Assembly (NCBI GenBank): GCA_036796255.1 | Contig: DAIRDH010000029.1 | Coordinates: 1 to 41,779, forward strand | Direction of reading: 5' to 3' | Source of the DNA: T3Sed10-241 sp036796255 | GTDB lineage: Bacteria; Bacteroidota; Bacteroidia; Flavobacteriales_D; Cryomorphaceae | DNA: 41,779 nt | In this document: piece by piece, positions 32,128 through 40,801 of the stretch | How the letters are laid out: every line of letters starts with the position of its first letter | How positions within the stretch are numbered: position 1 is the stretch's first letter | Program-made: the position numbers and the translations under genes | The notes under the pieces: model-generated | The model's input: the letters and a program-made list of their open reading frames with translations, nothing else | Database searches by the model: none | What the model was told of the DNA's origin: nothing

Positions 32128-33260
32128 ACCCAAATACGCATGAAGGCAATGAGCCTTCAAAAAATGAGCAAGATTACCAGCCCAAAGCTGCAGATGACAA
32201 TGAGGAAGCTACTCCCAATCAGGAAGCGCCAACAGCTGCTGGCGCTGCCCCGGCAGATGGCGCGATTCCCACTGCAACGACAGCTCAAGACGATATGGGC
32301 CAACACAGCATCGAAGCCTTTGAAGTGAGGCAAGCCGTAAGTGCCATCAAGGATGAGATGGGCAAGGTGATCATAGGGCAGAAGGCGGTGATTGAAATGA
32401 TGATCGCAGCCTTGCTCACCAATGGACACGTGCTTCTGGAAGGGGTACCAGGTATTGCCAAAACGATGACCTCAAAATTGCTTTCACGCAGCCTTCAAAT
32501 CCAGTTTTCGCGTATTCAGTTCACCCCCGACCTGATGCCAACCGACATCATCGGCACGAGCATTTTCGACATGAACCGCTCCGAATTTTATTTCAAAAAA
32601 GGCCCGGTATTCAGTCAAGTGGTGTTGATCGACGAAATAAACCGCGCACCGGCCAAAACCCAAGCGGCCTTGATGGAAGTGATGGAAGAAGAGCAAGTAA
32701 CGGTGGATGGCACTACGTATCCCATGCAGGCGCCATTCTTCGTGGTGGCCACGCAGAATCCTGTGGAGCAGGAAGGAACCTACAAACTTCCAGAAGCCCA
32801 GCTCGACCGCTTCATGTTTAAGCTTGACGTGGATTACCCCTCGGCGCAGGAAGAGGAGCAAATGCTTCAGCGCTTTAGCAAAGACTTTTACGGAATTACC
32901 GAAGCTGGCGTAAGCCCGGTAGTGAGTGCCGAGCAGCTGCTCAAGTTTCGGAAGTATGTGGAGCAAGTGCACATCAAGGAGGAGCTCATCACCTACATTG
33001 CGCAGCTCATCTCGCTTACGCGAAACAACAGCGACCTCTACCTCGGGGCTTCTCCCCGGGCATCGCTGAGCATCCTCAAGGCCTCAAAAGCACTCGCCCT
33101 CATGGCGGGCCGAAACTTTGTAACCCCTGACGACATCAAACGCAGTGCTTATCCCGTGCTCAACCACCGCCTCATCCTGAGCTACGACCGCGAAATAGAA
33201 GGCGTCTCGATGCTGGAAATCGTAGAAGGCCTGCTGCGCAAAATTGAAGTGCCCAGATGA
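32118..33260 (+). CDS. MoxR-family AAA+ ATPase
   Basis: 380-residue AAA+ ATPase. The N-terminal 60 residues are low-complexity (Ala/Asp/Gln-rich). The core has Walker A GVPGIAKT (109-116), FTPDLMPTDIIG, Walker B VVLIDEINRAP, sensor 1 FFVVATQNPVEQEGTY and the PEAQLDRF arginine-finger region. MoxR ATPases act as chaperones that assemble or activate vWA-domain proteins; here the partner is the DUF58 protein whose start overlaps by 4 nt. The long acidic leader is an uncommon addition. Confidence 0.93.
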   Translation: MSIDPNTHEGNEPSKNEQDYQPKAADDNEEATPNQEAPTAAGAAPADGAIPTATTAQDDMGQHSIEAFEVRQAVSAIKDEMGKVIIGQKAVIEMMIAALLTNGHVLLEGVPGIAKTMTSKLLSRSLQIQFSRIQFTPDLMPTDIIGTSIFDMNRSEFYFKKGPVFSQVVLIDEINRAPAKTQAALMEVMEEEQVTVDGTTYPMQAPFFVVATQNPVEQEGTYKLPEAQLDRFMFKLDVDYPSAQEEEQMLQRFSKDFYGITEAGVSPVVSAEQLLKFRKYVEQVHIKEELITYIAQLISLTRNNSDLYLGASPRASLSILKASKALALMAGRNFVTPDDIKRSAYPVLNHRLILSYDREIEGVSMLEIVEGLLRKIEVPR

Positions 33261-34591
33261 TCAAAGGTTTCTTTTCGTCTGCTTTTCTCAGCCCTCTTTT
33301 CTTCTCTTGCGGCGCCGCATTGGTATTTCTGTTTGCCTTTGGATTCGTCATTCCCCCATTGTTCATTCTGGCCAAGGTGCTGCTCATCCTGCTCGCCGCT
33401 TTTGTCCTTGCCGATGGCATCATCCTCTATGGCCCGGGCATGCGCTTGAGCGCAAAAAGGGAGATACCGCGCGTGCTGGGTATTGGCGATGACATTCCAA
33501 TTCAATTGGAATTGGAATACCGGGGTAAGGTAGAGCTGAGAGCCGAAGTCATTGAGGAGCTTCCGGAAGAACTGCAGGAACGGAACTTCTCGCTTTCAGT
33601 AGCACTCAAGCCAGGCGTTCACAAACTCCCCTACTCCATCCGTCCGGTGAGCCGGGGCGTGTACTCCTTTGGCCTCACCCAGGTACTGATCGAAAGTCCG
33701 CTGGGACTGCTCAAGCGGAAAATCAGCCTCAACACCAGCGACGAACGGCCGGTATACCCCAGCATTCAGCAAATGCGCGAAATGGGCTTGCTGGCTTTCA
33801 ACCGCATGTCCATGCAAATGGGTGCCAAGAAACTCAACCGCCTGGGCAAGAGTTACGAATTTGAACAAATCACACCCTTTGTGGAAGGTGATGACTTTCG
33901 CAACGTAAACTGGAAAGCCACTGGCAAGACGCGGGAGTTGATGGTGAATCAATTTCAGGATGAGCGCAGCCAGAACCTTTACTGCGTGATCAGCAAGGGC
34001 CGGGCCATGAAGCTTACTTTCGACGGCCTATCCCTCCTCGATTATGCTGTGAACGCTACGCTGGCATTGAGCAATGTGGCGCTGAGAAAGTTTGACAAGG
34101 TGGGCTTGCTCACTTTTTCCAATAAAGTAGGTGCAGCCATAAGGGCTGAAAACCGCAAAGGCCAACTTCAAAAAATTCTTGAAGCACTCTACGCTGAGAA
34201 GGAGCGCGAGCACGAGCCCAGCTATGAGTTGCTTTACCGCTCACTCGACAGACTGGCCCACACGCGTAGCCTTGTATTGCTCTTCGTCAATTTCGAAACT
34301 CCGCAGATGCTGGAGCGTTCACTGCCCATCTTGCAAAAAATCAGGCGAAAGCACATGCTGATAACTGTGCTGTTCAAAGACAAAGAGTTGGAGCACATGT
34401 CGCGCGAACCGAAGACGGACGCCGAGTCGATATACCGACAAACGTTGGCTGCAAAGTTTCTTCATGAGCGGGAAGAGATAGCGCGCAAATTGAGAAGCCA
34501 TGGCATCCACGCAGTGGTGAGCACGCCTGAGCAGCTTTCGATCAACACCATAAACAAATACCTCGAGCTGAAAGCCCGAGGTATGGTGTAA
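33257..34591 (+). CDS. DUF58 (vWA-like) protein
   Basis: 444-residue protein with two N-terminal TM helices (about 5-55), a beta-rich middle region and the DUF58 signature FVEGDDFRNVNWKATGKTRE followed by a vWA-like fold. It is the usual partner of MoxR, expected to be anchored in the inner membrane with the vWA part in the cytoplasm. Last gene of the operon. It converges with the RNase G gene 20 nt away; an ACAAAATTTTGT palindrome lies between them. Confidence 0.9.
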   Translation: MIKGFFSSAFLSPLFFSCGAALVFLFAFGFVIPPLFILAKVLLILLAAFVLADGIILYGPGMRLSAKREIPRVLGIGDDIPIQLELEYRGKVELRAEVIEELPEELQERNFSLSVALKPGVHKLPYSIRPVSRGVYSFGLTQVLIESPLGLLKRKISLNTSDERPVYPSIQQMREMGLLAFNRMSMQMGAKKLNRLGKSYEFEQITPFVEGDDFRNVNWKATGKTRELMVNQFQDERSQNLYCVISKGRAMKLTFDGLSLLDYAVNATLALSNVALRKFDKVGLLTFSNKVGAAIRAENRKGQLQKILEALYAEKEREHEPSYELLYRSLDRLAHTRSLVLLFVNFETPQMLERSLPILQKIRRKHMLITVLFKDKELEHMSREPKTDAESIYRQTLAAKFLHEREEIARKLRSHGIHAVVSTPEQLSINTINKYLELKARGMV

Positions 34592-34611
34592 TTTCAAAAC
34601 AAAATTTTGTC

Positions 34612-36159
34612 TTAGCCGTCTATTGGCTCCCCTTGGGGGTTAATAAAAACAAACTTGAGGTAAGGCAGGTCTTCATCGCCTACCACGCGCAGTGAGATTT
34701 TATGCTTCATGGCCCACTTCATTCGCATGGAAATCAATCCGCTTTTTAAGTACGCTGCCACGAAGGTGTGTACTTTCAAGGTGAGTTTTTTGTGCTTGAA
34801 TTCTTCGACGATATAGCGCAGGTTGTTCTCAATTTGGTCGGTAAGCAGGATGGTGGCCTGCACCTTTCCAGTTCCTTCGCAACAGGGACAATCCTCTTCC
34901 GTAGTAATGTCGGTTACTTCGCGCACCCTTTGACGGGTGATCTCAATAACCCCAAACTTACTCGGAGGCAGCACATTGTGTTTGGCCTTATCATCTTTCA
35001 TCTCCTCCTTCAGCTTCTCATAGAGTTGCTTTTGGTGGGTACGGCTGTGCATATCAATAAAGTCTACGCAAATGATGCCGCCCATGTCGCGCAAGCGCAA
35101 TATCCGCGCTATTTCTTCGGCACATTCCAGGTTGGTTTCGAGCGCATTTTGAACCTGACCGCGGTCGCCTCCTTTGCGGCTGCCGCTGTTCACGTCAATA
35201 ACGTGCATGGCTTCGGTGTGCTCAATAATGAGGTAAGCCCCGCTTTTGAGGTTAACCTGTTTGCCGAAAGCGGCTTTGATTTGTCGGTTCACACCGAGCT
35301 TATCAAATAAGTCTTCTCCGTGCTTCACACGAATGATCTTCTCTTGACCGGGAGCTACCTTCTCGATGTATGCTTTAATCTCGTCAGCCAATTCGTTGTC
35401 GTTCACGTGAATGTTAGAAAAATTTGCGCTGAGCAGATCGCGCAGCACAGAAGATGTTTTGTTGATTTCGCCCAGTACGCGTTTGGGTGGTGTAGCCGTT
35501 TTGAGGACTTCATGGAGCTTGTTCCAGCGTTCTACAAGTCCGCGGAGGTCTGCATCCAGCTCAGCCACCTTTTTATTTTCGGCAACGGTACGTACTATTA
35601 CACCAAAGCGCTTTGGCTTGATGCTTTGAATAAGGCGGCGAAGGCGCGTGCGCTCTTCGTTGTTTTTGATCCTTTGGGAAAGGGAAATTTTGTCACCAAA
35701 AGGCACGAGCACCATATAGCGCCCGGCGAGGGTAACTTCGGAGGTAAGTCTGGGGCCTTTTGAGGAAATAGGTTCTTTGGCAACCTGCACAAGTATATGC
35801 TGGCTGCTGGAGACCACGTCGCTGATCTTGCCATTCTTGTCGATATCCTCGTCTACCTGAAAATCAGTAAGATCTGGAGAGCTTTGCTTACCCGCAAGGG
35901 TTCGCTTCACGAATTTATTCAGTGAACGGAATTGTGGACCAAGGTCGAGGTAGTGCAGAAATGCATCTTTCTCATAGCCTACATCAACAAAAGCTGCGTT
36001 GAGGCTTGGAATTACCCTGTGTACTTTACCCAGGTATATGTCACCTACGGTAAAATCTTGTCCGCCATTCTCTTTGTGCAGTTCTGTAAGAACTTTGTCC
36101 CTGAGTAAGGCAATATCAACTTCGTTTCCCTTGGCGTTGACTACAAGCTCAAGATTCAC
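34612..36159 (-). CDS. rng: ribonuclease G/E family endoribonuclease
   Basis: 515-residue single-domain RNase G-type enzyme, processing rRNA and mRNA. It has an N-terminal S1 domain (about 35-130, VGDIYLGKVHRVIPSLNAAF). The catalytic Asp residues lie in AMHVIDVNSGSR and GGIICVDFIDM, and the zinc-link-like CPCCEGTGKV is toward the end. There is no long C-terminal scaffold as in RNase E. The start is GTG 36159 (NLELVVNAKGNEVDIALLRD); no in-frame ATG lies closer. A terminator for the upstream small gene separates it from the HU operon. Confidence 0.94.
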   Translation of the reverse strand: MNLELVVNAKGNEVDIALLRDKVLTELHKENGGQDFTVGDIYLGKVHRVIPSLNAAFVDVGYEKDAFLHYLDLGPQFRSLNKFVKRTLAGKQSSPDLTDFQVDEDIDKNGKISDVVSSSQHILVQVAKEPISSKGPRLTSEVTLAGRYMVLVPFGDKISLSQRIKNNEERTRLRRLIQSIKPKRFGVIVRTVAENKKVAELDADLRGLVERWNKLHEVLKTATPPKRVLGEINKTSSVLRDLLSANFSNIHVNDNELADEIKAYIEKVAPGQEKIIRVKHGEDLFDKLGVNRQIKAAFGKQVNLKSGAYLIIEHTEAMHVIDVNSGSRKGGDRGQVQNALETNLECAEEIARILRLRDMGGIICVDFIDMHSRTHQKQLYEKLKEEMKDDKAKHNVLPPSKFGVIEITRQRVREVTDITTEEDCPCCEGTGKVQATILLTDQIENNLRYIVEEFKHKKLTLKVHTFVAAYLKSGLISMRMKWAMKHKISLRVVGDEDLPYLKFVFINPQGEPIDG

Positions 36160-36240
36160 GAATGTTTGCGTTATGTAAATAAATCACGTTAGCGATCCTG
36201 ACAGACCGCCAATGCAGAGGAATTCTCAGCAAATACTGAG

Positions 36241-36264
36241 AAAAAAAGAAGCGCTTAGGCGCTT
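36241..36264 (-). terminator. Rho-independent terminator of the HU operon
   Basis: On the minus strand AAGCGC, CTAA, GCGCTT is followed by CTTTTTTT. The stem begins at the stop codon of the 30-residue basic protein. Confidence 0.8.
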
Positions 36265-36355
36265 ACTTCTTCTTCTTGTGACGGTTTTTACGAAGACGCT
36301 TTTTGCGTTTGTGCGTGGCCATCTTATGGCGTTTGCGTTTTTTACCGCTTGGCAT
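36263..36355 (-). CDS. 30-residue highly basic protein
   Basis: Reads MPSGKKRKRHKMATHKRKKR, then LRKNRHKKKK and TAA: 30 residues, 20 of them Lys, Arg or His, with no acidic residue. The composition resembles tiny ribosome-associated proteins (AURKAIP1/COX24 or bS22 type, Thx type), so it is probably an rRNA-binding ribosomal or assembly protein; that is inference from composition. Its stop codon enters a strong terminator, and it follows the TPR gene by 26 nt. It is short enough to be missed by most gene callers. Confidence 0.75.
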   Translation of the reverse strand: MPSGKKRKRHKMATHKRKKRLRKNRHKKKK

Positions 36356-36381
36356 AATGCGTTGGGTTAATGCGTTAATAA

Positions 36382-36864
36382 TTACTTTTCCAGCTCTTCT
36401 ATCATGCGGCTTACGCCAGTGCGCACGATCGAGTCTGTTTCGATTGTCAAATAGTGTTGAAGCAACTCAATTGCTTCTGTATTTTGACCCAGAGCTACTT
36501 TGGTTTGTGCCAACCAAAAATAAGCTTCGGGATATTTTTCACCTTTATCCAAATCAACCACCTTACCAAAACGGAAGGCGGCGTTTTCAATTTGGCGCGA
36601 AGTTACGGAAAATTGTGCGAGATGCCAATGTGCATCCACTTGTGTAGAATCTTCCGCAAGAATCTGACGGAGCATCGCGATGCCCTCCATCGGATTTTCG
36701 CCGTTTTGGACCAGGCCAACGGCTTGCATAAGCCTCAAGTCAGTTGGGCTGGCTTCTGTAAGAATCCTCTTCTCCGCGGGGAGACGCGGTGCGAAAACCA
36801 ACCCAACTGCCATGAGTAAGGCCACCGCGATTAAGCCTAGCTGTATAGCGCGATTACCTTTCAA
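36382..36864 (-). CDS. membrane-anchored TPR protein
   Basis: 160-residue protein with an N-terminal signal-anchor (IQLGLIAVALLMAVGLVFAP) and about three TPR units (GENPMEGIAMLRQILAEDST, DAHWHLAQFSVTSRQIENAA, PEAYFWLAQTKVALGQNTEA). TPRs mediate protein-protein contacts. It is encoded 8 nt after the HU gene and before the 30-residue basic protein, an arrangement seen in other Bacteroidota. Function unknown. Confidence 0.82.
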   Translation of the reverse strand: MKGNRAIQLGLIAVALLMAVGLVFAPRLPAEKRILTEASPTDLRLMQAVGLVQNGENPMEGIAMLRQILAEDSTQVDAHWHLAQFSVTSRQIENAAFRFGKVVDLDKGEKYPEAYFWLAQTKVALGQNTEAIELLQHYLTIETDSIVRTGVSRMIEELEK

Positions 36865-36872
36865 AGCTTAAA

Positions 36873-37169
36873 TTACTTCTTTTTTACTTTCACGTTTTTC
36901 TTCACTTTCTCAACGAAAGTTTTAGAAGGCTTGAAAGCGGGGATGTTGTGTGCAGGAATCACAATAGGCTCTTTGGCTGAAATGTTACGGCCAATTTTTT
37001 CTGCACGCTCTTTAACGATGAAGCTTCCGAATCCACGGAGGTATACGTTTTGTCCAGACGAAAGTGCTTTTTTCACTGAAGTCATAAATGCTTCTACAGT
37101 GGTTTGTACTGCTACTTTTTCGATTCCGGTTTGTTCTGAAATTTCAGATACAATGTCTGCTTTAGTCAT
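36873..37169 (-). CDS. HU-family DNA-binding protein
   Basis: 98-residue HU/IHF-type nucleoid protein. The N-terminal helices (MTKADIVSEISEQTGIEKVA) and the beta-arm region (YLRGFGSFIVKERAEKIGRN, then IPAHNIPAFKPSKTF) are all typical. The C-terminus is Lys-rich (VKKNVKVKKK). It is first in an operon with the TPR and 30-residue proteins, driven by the -7 box at 37221. Confidence 0.95.
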   Translation of the reverse strand: MTKADIVSEISEQTGIEKVAVQTTVEAFMTSVKKALSSGQNVYLRGFGSFIVKERAEKIGRNISAKEPIVIPAHNIPAFKPSKTFVEKVKKNVKVKKK

Positions 37170-37220
37170 AGTTTGAAAAACTTAGGCGTGATTATTTGTT
37201 GAATTGAGAATTAACGGCCG

Positions 37221-37228
37221 CAAAGATA
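37221..37228 (-). promoter_or_regulatory. -7 box for HU operon
   Basis: TATCTTTG on the minus strand, exact TAnnTTTG match, leaving a leader of about 46 nt before the HU start. Confidence 0.65.
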
Positions 37229-37304
37229 GTGGATAAAGCGTATGTTTAAAAGCCATTTTCGCATAATTTCCCTTTTTAACCTATGAAACCTAATACATTA
37301 GCTC

Positions 37305-38360
37305 GTGAGAATAAGCAATAATCTGATTAACTGGTACTTATCTAATTTTCGGCCTATGCCTTGGCGTGAAACCAACGATCCATATAAGATTTGGCTATCG
37401 GAGATAATCCTTCAACAAACCCGCGTTGAGCAAGGAATGGACTACTATTTAAGGTTCATTAACACTTATCCAGAGGTAGAAGATTTGGCCGCCGCAAGCG
37501 AAGATGATGTGCTCAAACTTTGGCAAGGTTTGGGATATTATTCGAGGGCCAGAAACCTTCATTTCACAGCAAAATACATACAAAAAGAACTAAGTGGGCA
37601 ATTTCCGCGGCATTATGATGGCCTATTAAAGCTAAAAGGAGTTGGCGCATATACCGCAGCTGCCATTGCAAGCTTCGCCTATCAGCTGCCCCATGCCGTG
37701 GTAGACGGAAATGTGAGCCGGGTGCTGTCGCGGCTTTTTGATGTAGACAAGGCAATCAACTCTACAGAAGGAGCCAAAATCATTGTCGATCTCGCCAATG
37801 AATGTCTTGACCGCAACCGTCCTGACCTTCACAACCAAGCCATGATGGAACTCGGAGCCATGGTTTGCACCCCACGCAGTCCCCATTGCAGCAACTGCCC
37901 GCTTATGGATGTGTGCCTTGCCTTTCGGCAAAAAACGCAGGCAACGCGGCCCGTTAAAATCAGAAAGACCAAACAGAAGCTGCGCCATATCCATTACGCC
38001 GTGCTCGAGTCTGAGAATGAGCTCATATTTCGAAAGCGCGGTGAGAAAGATATTTGGCAGGGACTGCATGATTTCGTTTCCATTGAAGGGGTTGAAGTGA
38101 TAAGGCCGGATGAATTTGCTGATGAGTTGAAAAACCTTTTCCCCAACATTGAAATAATTCAAATACCTGGAGAGGAGGAATTTAGCTGTACGCATCAGCT
38201 GACCCACCAACGTATTGAAGCAAAATTTTGGCGGATAAAATTTATCGGAGAGGTAACCGAAAAATCTATATATTTAAGCGTTTCAAAAGATGAGGTGGAA
38301 ACGCTTGCAGTTCCGCGACTTGTGCACAAGTATCTGCAGTATGCGAAATGGCTGCTTTGA
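37305..38360 (+). CDS. mutY: A/G-specific adenine DNA glycosylase
   Basis: 351-residue base-excision repair enzyme removing adenine opposite 8-oxoguanine. Helix-hairpin-helix region LKLKGVGAYTAAAIAS; catalytic Glu33 in WLSEIILQQTRV and Asp134 in AVVDGNVSRVL; [4Fe-4S] ligands Cys188, 195, 198, 204 (C-x6-C-x2-C-x5-C). The C-terminal 120 residues form the NUDIX-like 8-oxoG-recognition domain. GTG start: the nearby ATG at 37283 is in another frame and closes quickly. First of mutY-ssb-gldE-gldD. Confidence 0.95.
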   Translation: MRISNNLINWYLSNFRPMPWRETNDPYKIWLSEIILQQTRVEQGMDYYLRFINTYPEVEDLAAASEDDVLKLWQGLGYYSRARNLHFTAKYIQKELSGQFPRHYDGLLKLKGVGAYTAAAIASFAYQLPHAVVDGNVSRVLSRLFDVDKAINSTEGAKIIVDLANECLDRNRPDLHNQAMMELGAMVCTPRSPHCSNCPLMDVCLAFRQKTQATRPVKIRKTKQKLRHIHYAVLESENELIFRKRGEKDIWQGLHDFVSIEGVEVIRPDEFADELKNLFPNIEIIQIPGEEEFSCTHQLTHQRIEAKFWRIKFIGEVTEKSIYLSVSKDEVETLAVPRLVHKYLQYAKWLL

Positions 38361-38366
38361 ACTTCT

Positions 38367-38374
38367 TACTTTTG
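38367..38374 (+). promoter_or_regulatory. -7 box for ssb
   Basis: TACTTTTG, exact TAnnTTTG match, 29 nt before the ssb ATG. It gives ssb its own promoter besides read-through from mutY. Confidence 0.6.
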
Positions 38375-38403
38375 AGGCCGCGTAACAGTGAAAACAGCAA
38401 CAC

Positions 38404-38832
38404 ATGGCAGGAGTAAATAAAGTGATTATCGTTGGCAATCTGGGGATTGACCCGGAAGTACGAACCCTGGAAAACGGCACCAAGTTGGCCCGCCTGCGCG
38501 TGGCAACAAGTGAAAGTTACATGTCGAAAGACGGTCAAAAAGTGGAGCAAACGGAATGGCACACCATAGTGGTGTGGCGTGCCCTCGCAGATATTGCTGA
38601 ACGCTACCTAAGCAAAGGAAAGCAAGTATACATTGAAGGTAAGCTGAAAACCCGAAGCTGGAAAGACCAGGAGGGAAATGACCGATACGCCACCGAAATT
38701 GTGGGCGACAATATGCAGCTGCTCGGCAGACCATCAGGCAATGACAGCGGCAATCAAGGTCAAAGTCAATCACAGCCACAAACTGCCTCAGCCTCTCCGG
38801 GCAACCAACACGAAGACGACCTGCCGTTTTAA
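38404..38832 (+). CDS. ssb: single-stranded DNA-binding protein
   Basis: 142-residue SSB with one OB fold (MAGVNKVIIVGNLGIDPEVR; QVYIEGKLKTRSWKDQEGND), a Gln/Ser/Asn-rich flexible linker (about 113-135) and the conserved acidic tip ending DDLPF, which recruits repair and replication partners. The length is typical for Bacteroidota. Confidence 0.96.
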   Translation: MAGVNKVIIVGNLGIDPEVRTLENGTKLARLRVATSESYMSKDGQKVEQTEWHTIVVWRALADIAERYLSKGKQVYIEGKLKTRSWKDQEGNDRYATEIVGDNMQLLGRPSGNDSGNQGQSQSQPQTASASPGNQHEDDLPF

Positions 38833-38866
38833 AGCAAGCGTCAATTGCTAACTTATCCATAAGCTA

Positions 38867-40222
38867 TTGGAACCTCCCAGTATTGAGCATTTTACCATCC
38901 TCGCAGGCCTTTTTAACCCCTTGAGCACATCCGTAGCCGTTGCGCTACTTGTAGAACTTGCATTGCTGGCCTCTTCTGCCCTGCTATCCAGCTCTGAGAT
39001 AGCTTTTTTCTCCCTTGGGCCGGCGGAAAAAGAAACGCTTGAAAATGAGAAAACTGAGAACAGTACGCGCATTTTGCAGTTGCTCGAGCATCCTGACAAA
39101 CTACTCGCTACTATATTGATCAGCAACAATTTTGTTAATGTTGCCATCGTCATTTTATCCTCTTTTATCGTTGCCGAAAGCTTCAACTTCGAGGCTTATC
39201 CCATTTGGGTTTCAGTTGCACTACAAGTGGGTGTAGTGACTTTCTTACTATTGCTCCTCGGTGAGGTGATCCCAAAAGTATACGCGACCAATAAGGCCAT
39301 GCAAGTGAGCACATTTATGGCCTTGCCCCTCACCTACCTTGGCAAAGTGCTCTCTCCATTTGGAGCAGTATTAATTTCGAGCACTTCGATCATCAACAAG
39401 AATGTGAGAAGGCGCAGCCCTGACTACAAATCGGAAGAACTCGAGCACGCACTTGAGCTCACCCGCGATGAACAGACCTCGCCCGATGAAGAAAAAATAC
39501 TCAAAGGAATTGTGCGATTCGGCAATACCGACGTCAAGCAAATACTTACTCCAAGAACTGAGGTTTTATCTTTCGACCATGAAACGCCGTTTAGAGAATT
39601 GCTTGAAGAGCTGCTTGAACATGGCTACTCGAGGGTACCCATTTACCAAAATTCGCTCGACAATGTATTGGGCATACTTTACTTAAAAGATCTTCTGCCG
39701 CATTCAGACGACAAGGACCTAATGTGGCAAAAGCTAGTGAGGAAGCCTTACTTCGTTCCCGAAAACAAAAAGCTGGACGACCTCATGCAGGAATTTCAAA
39801 CCAAGAAAGTGCACATGGCCATCGTGGTGGATGAGTACGGAGGAACCACCGGCATTGTGACACTGGAGGATATCATTGAAGAAATAGTAGGCGACATCAC
39901 GGATGAATACGACGATGAAGACATTGTATACTCCAAGCTCGATGACCGCAACTACGTCTTCGAAGGCAAGACTCCGCTGGTAGATCTCTACAAGATTTTG
40001 GACCTCGATGGACAAAATTTTGAAGAGGCCAAAGGAGAATCGGATACGCTGGCAGGATTTATTCTGGAGCTTTCAGGCAAAATACCACCGAAGAATGAGA
40101 AGGTGCGCTTTGAAGATTTTCTCTTTACCGTTGAGGCGGCTGACAAGCGCCGTGTAAAACGGGTTAAGGTTACCCTCCCTGAAATGGTGGAAAATGAACA
40201 CGAAGGAAACACTTCCAAATGA
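38867..40222 (+). CDS. gldE: gliding-motility-associated CNNM/CBS protein GldE
   Basis: 451-residue protein of the HlyC/CorC (CNNM) family: N-terminal DUF21 membrane domain with three or four TM helices (about 20-190), a CBS-domain pair (about 215-335, QILTPRTEVLSFDHETPFRE; VHMAIVVDEYGGTTGIVTLE) and a CorC_HlyC domain at the C-terminus. In Flavobacterium, gldE sits beside gldD and can compensate for its loss. The start is TTG 38867: the frame closes just upstream and no Met occurs in the first 140 residues. Overlaps gldD by 4 nt. Confidence 0.92.
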   Translation: MEPPSIEHFTILAGLFNPLSTSVAVALLVELALLASSALLSSSEIAFFSLGPAEKETLENEKTENSTRILQLLEHPDKLLATILISNNFVNVAIVILSSFIVAESFNFEAYPIWVSVALQVGVVTFLLLLLGEVIPKVYATNKAMQVSTFMALPLTYLGKVLSPFGAVLISSTSIINKNVRRRSPDYKSEELEHALELTRDEQTSPDEEKILKGIVRFGNTDVKQILTPRTEVLSFDHETPFRELLEELLEHGYSRVPIYQNSLDNVLGILYLKDLLPHSDDKDLMWQKLVRKPYFVPENKKLDDLMQEFQTKKVHMAIVVDEYGGTTGIVTLEDIIEEIVGDITDEYDDEDIVYSKLDDRNYVFEGKTPLVDLYKILDLDGQNFEEAKGESDTLAGFILELSGKIPPKNEKVRFEDFLFTVEAADKRRVKRVKVTLPEMVENEHEGNTSK

Positions 40223-40800
40223 TGCGAAAGTTCATAGCCATGTGCGCATTGGCCAGCTGCTTGTTATTCGCATCCTGCAGCCATGATGCCCCCATGCCAT
40301 TGCCCCTTGGCTATTACCGCATCGACCTTCCGGAACCTGAGTACAGCCAAAAAAACATTGATTGTCCTTTCGGATTTGAAATATCAAAACTCAGCCGACT
40401 GGAATTTTACGAAAGTGGGAAAGAGGGACAAAAGTGCTGGTTTGATTTGTACTACCCTTCGCTTAAGGCCCGGTTGCATTTCACTTACAAGGAGGTGGAC
40501 GGCGACCTGAGGGGTTATATTGAAGAGTCGCGCAGTATGACGTATGAGCACCACATCAAGGCCAGCCGAATCGTCACAGATGTACTGAGTTTTCCCGAAC
40601 GGGATGTGTATGGGGTGATGTACAGCCTTGAGGGCAATGTGGCTTCTCCGCTGCAGTTTTACCTTACTGACAGCACGAACCACTTCTTTCGGGGCTCACT
40701 GTACTTTGAAACCAAGCCCAATCAGGATTCACTGAAGCCGGTGCTGAAATACGTTCAGCGCGACATGAAAAAATTTGTGGCTTCTTTCGACTGGAAATAA
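40219..40800 (+). CDS. gldD: gliding motility lipoprotein GldD
   Basis: 193-residue lipoprotein with signal peptide and lipobox LFASC (Cys20), then the typical PMPLPLGYYRIDLPEPEYSQ. In Flavobacterium johnsoniae GldD is needed for gliding and for stability of the type IX secretion core. The gldE-gldD order supports a Flavobacteriia-like origin. The stop is one base from that of the convergent heme A synthase gene (40801). Confidence 0.94.
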   Translation: MMRKFIAMCALASCLLFASCSHDAPMPLPLGYYRIDLPEPEYSQKNIDCPFGFEISKLSRLEFYESGKEGQKCWFDLYYPSLKARLHFTYKEVDGDLRGYIEESRSMTYEHHIKASRIVTDVLSFPERDVYGVMYSLEGNVASPLQFYLTDSTNHFFRGSLYFETKPNQDSLKPVLKYVQRDMKKFVASFDWK

Positions 40801-40801
40801 A

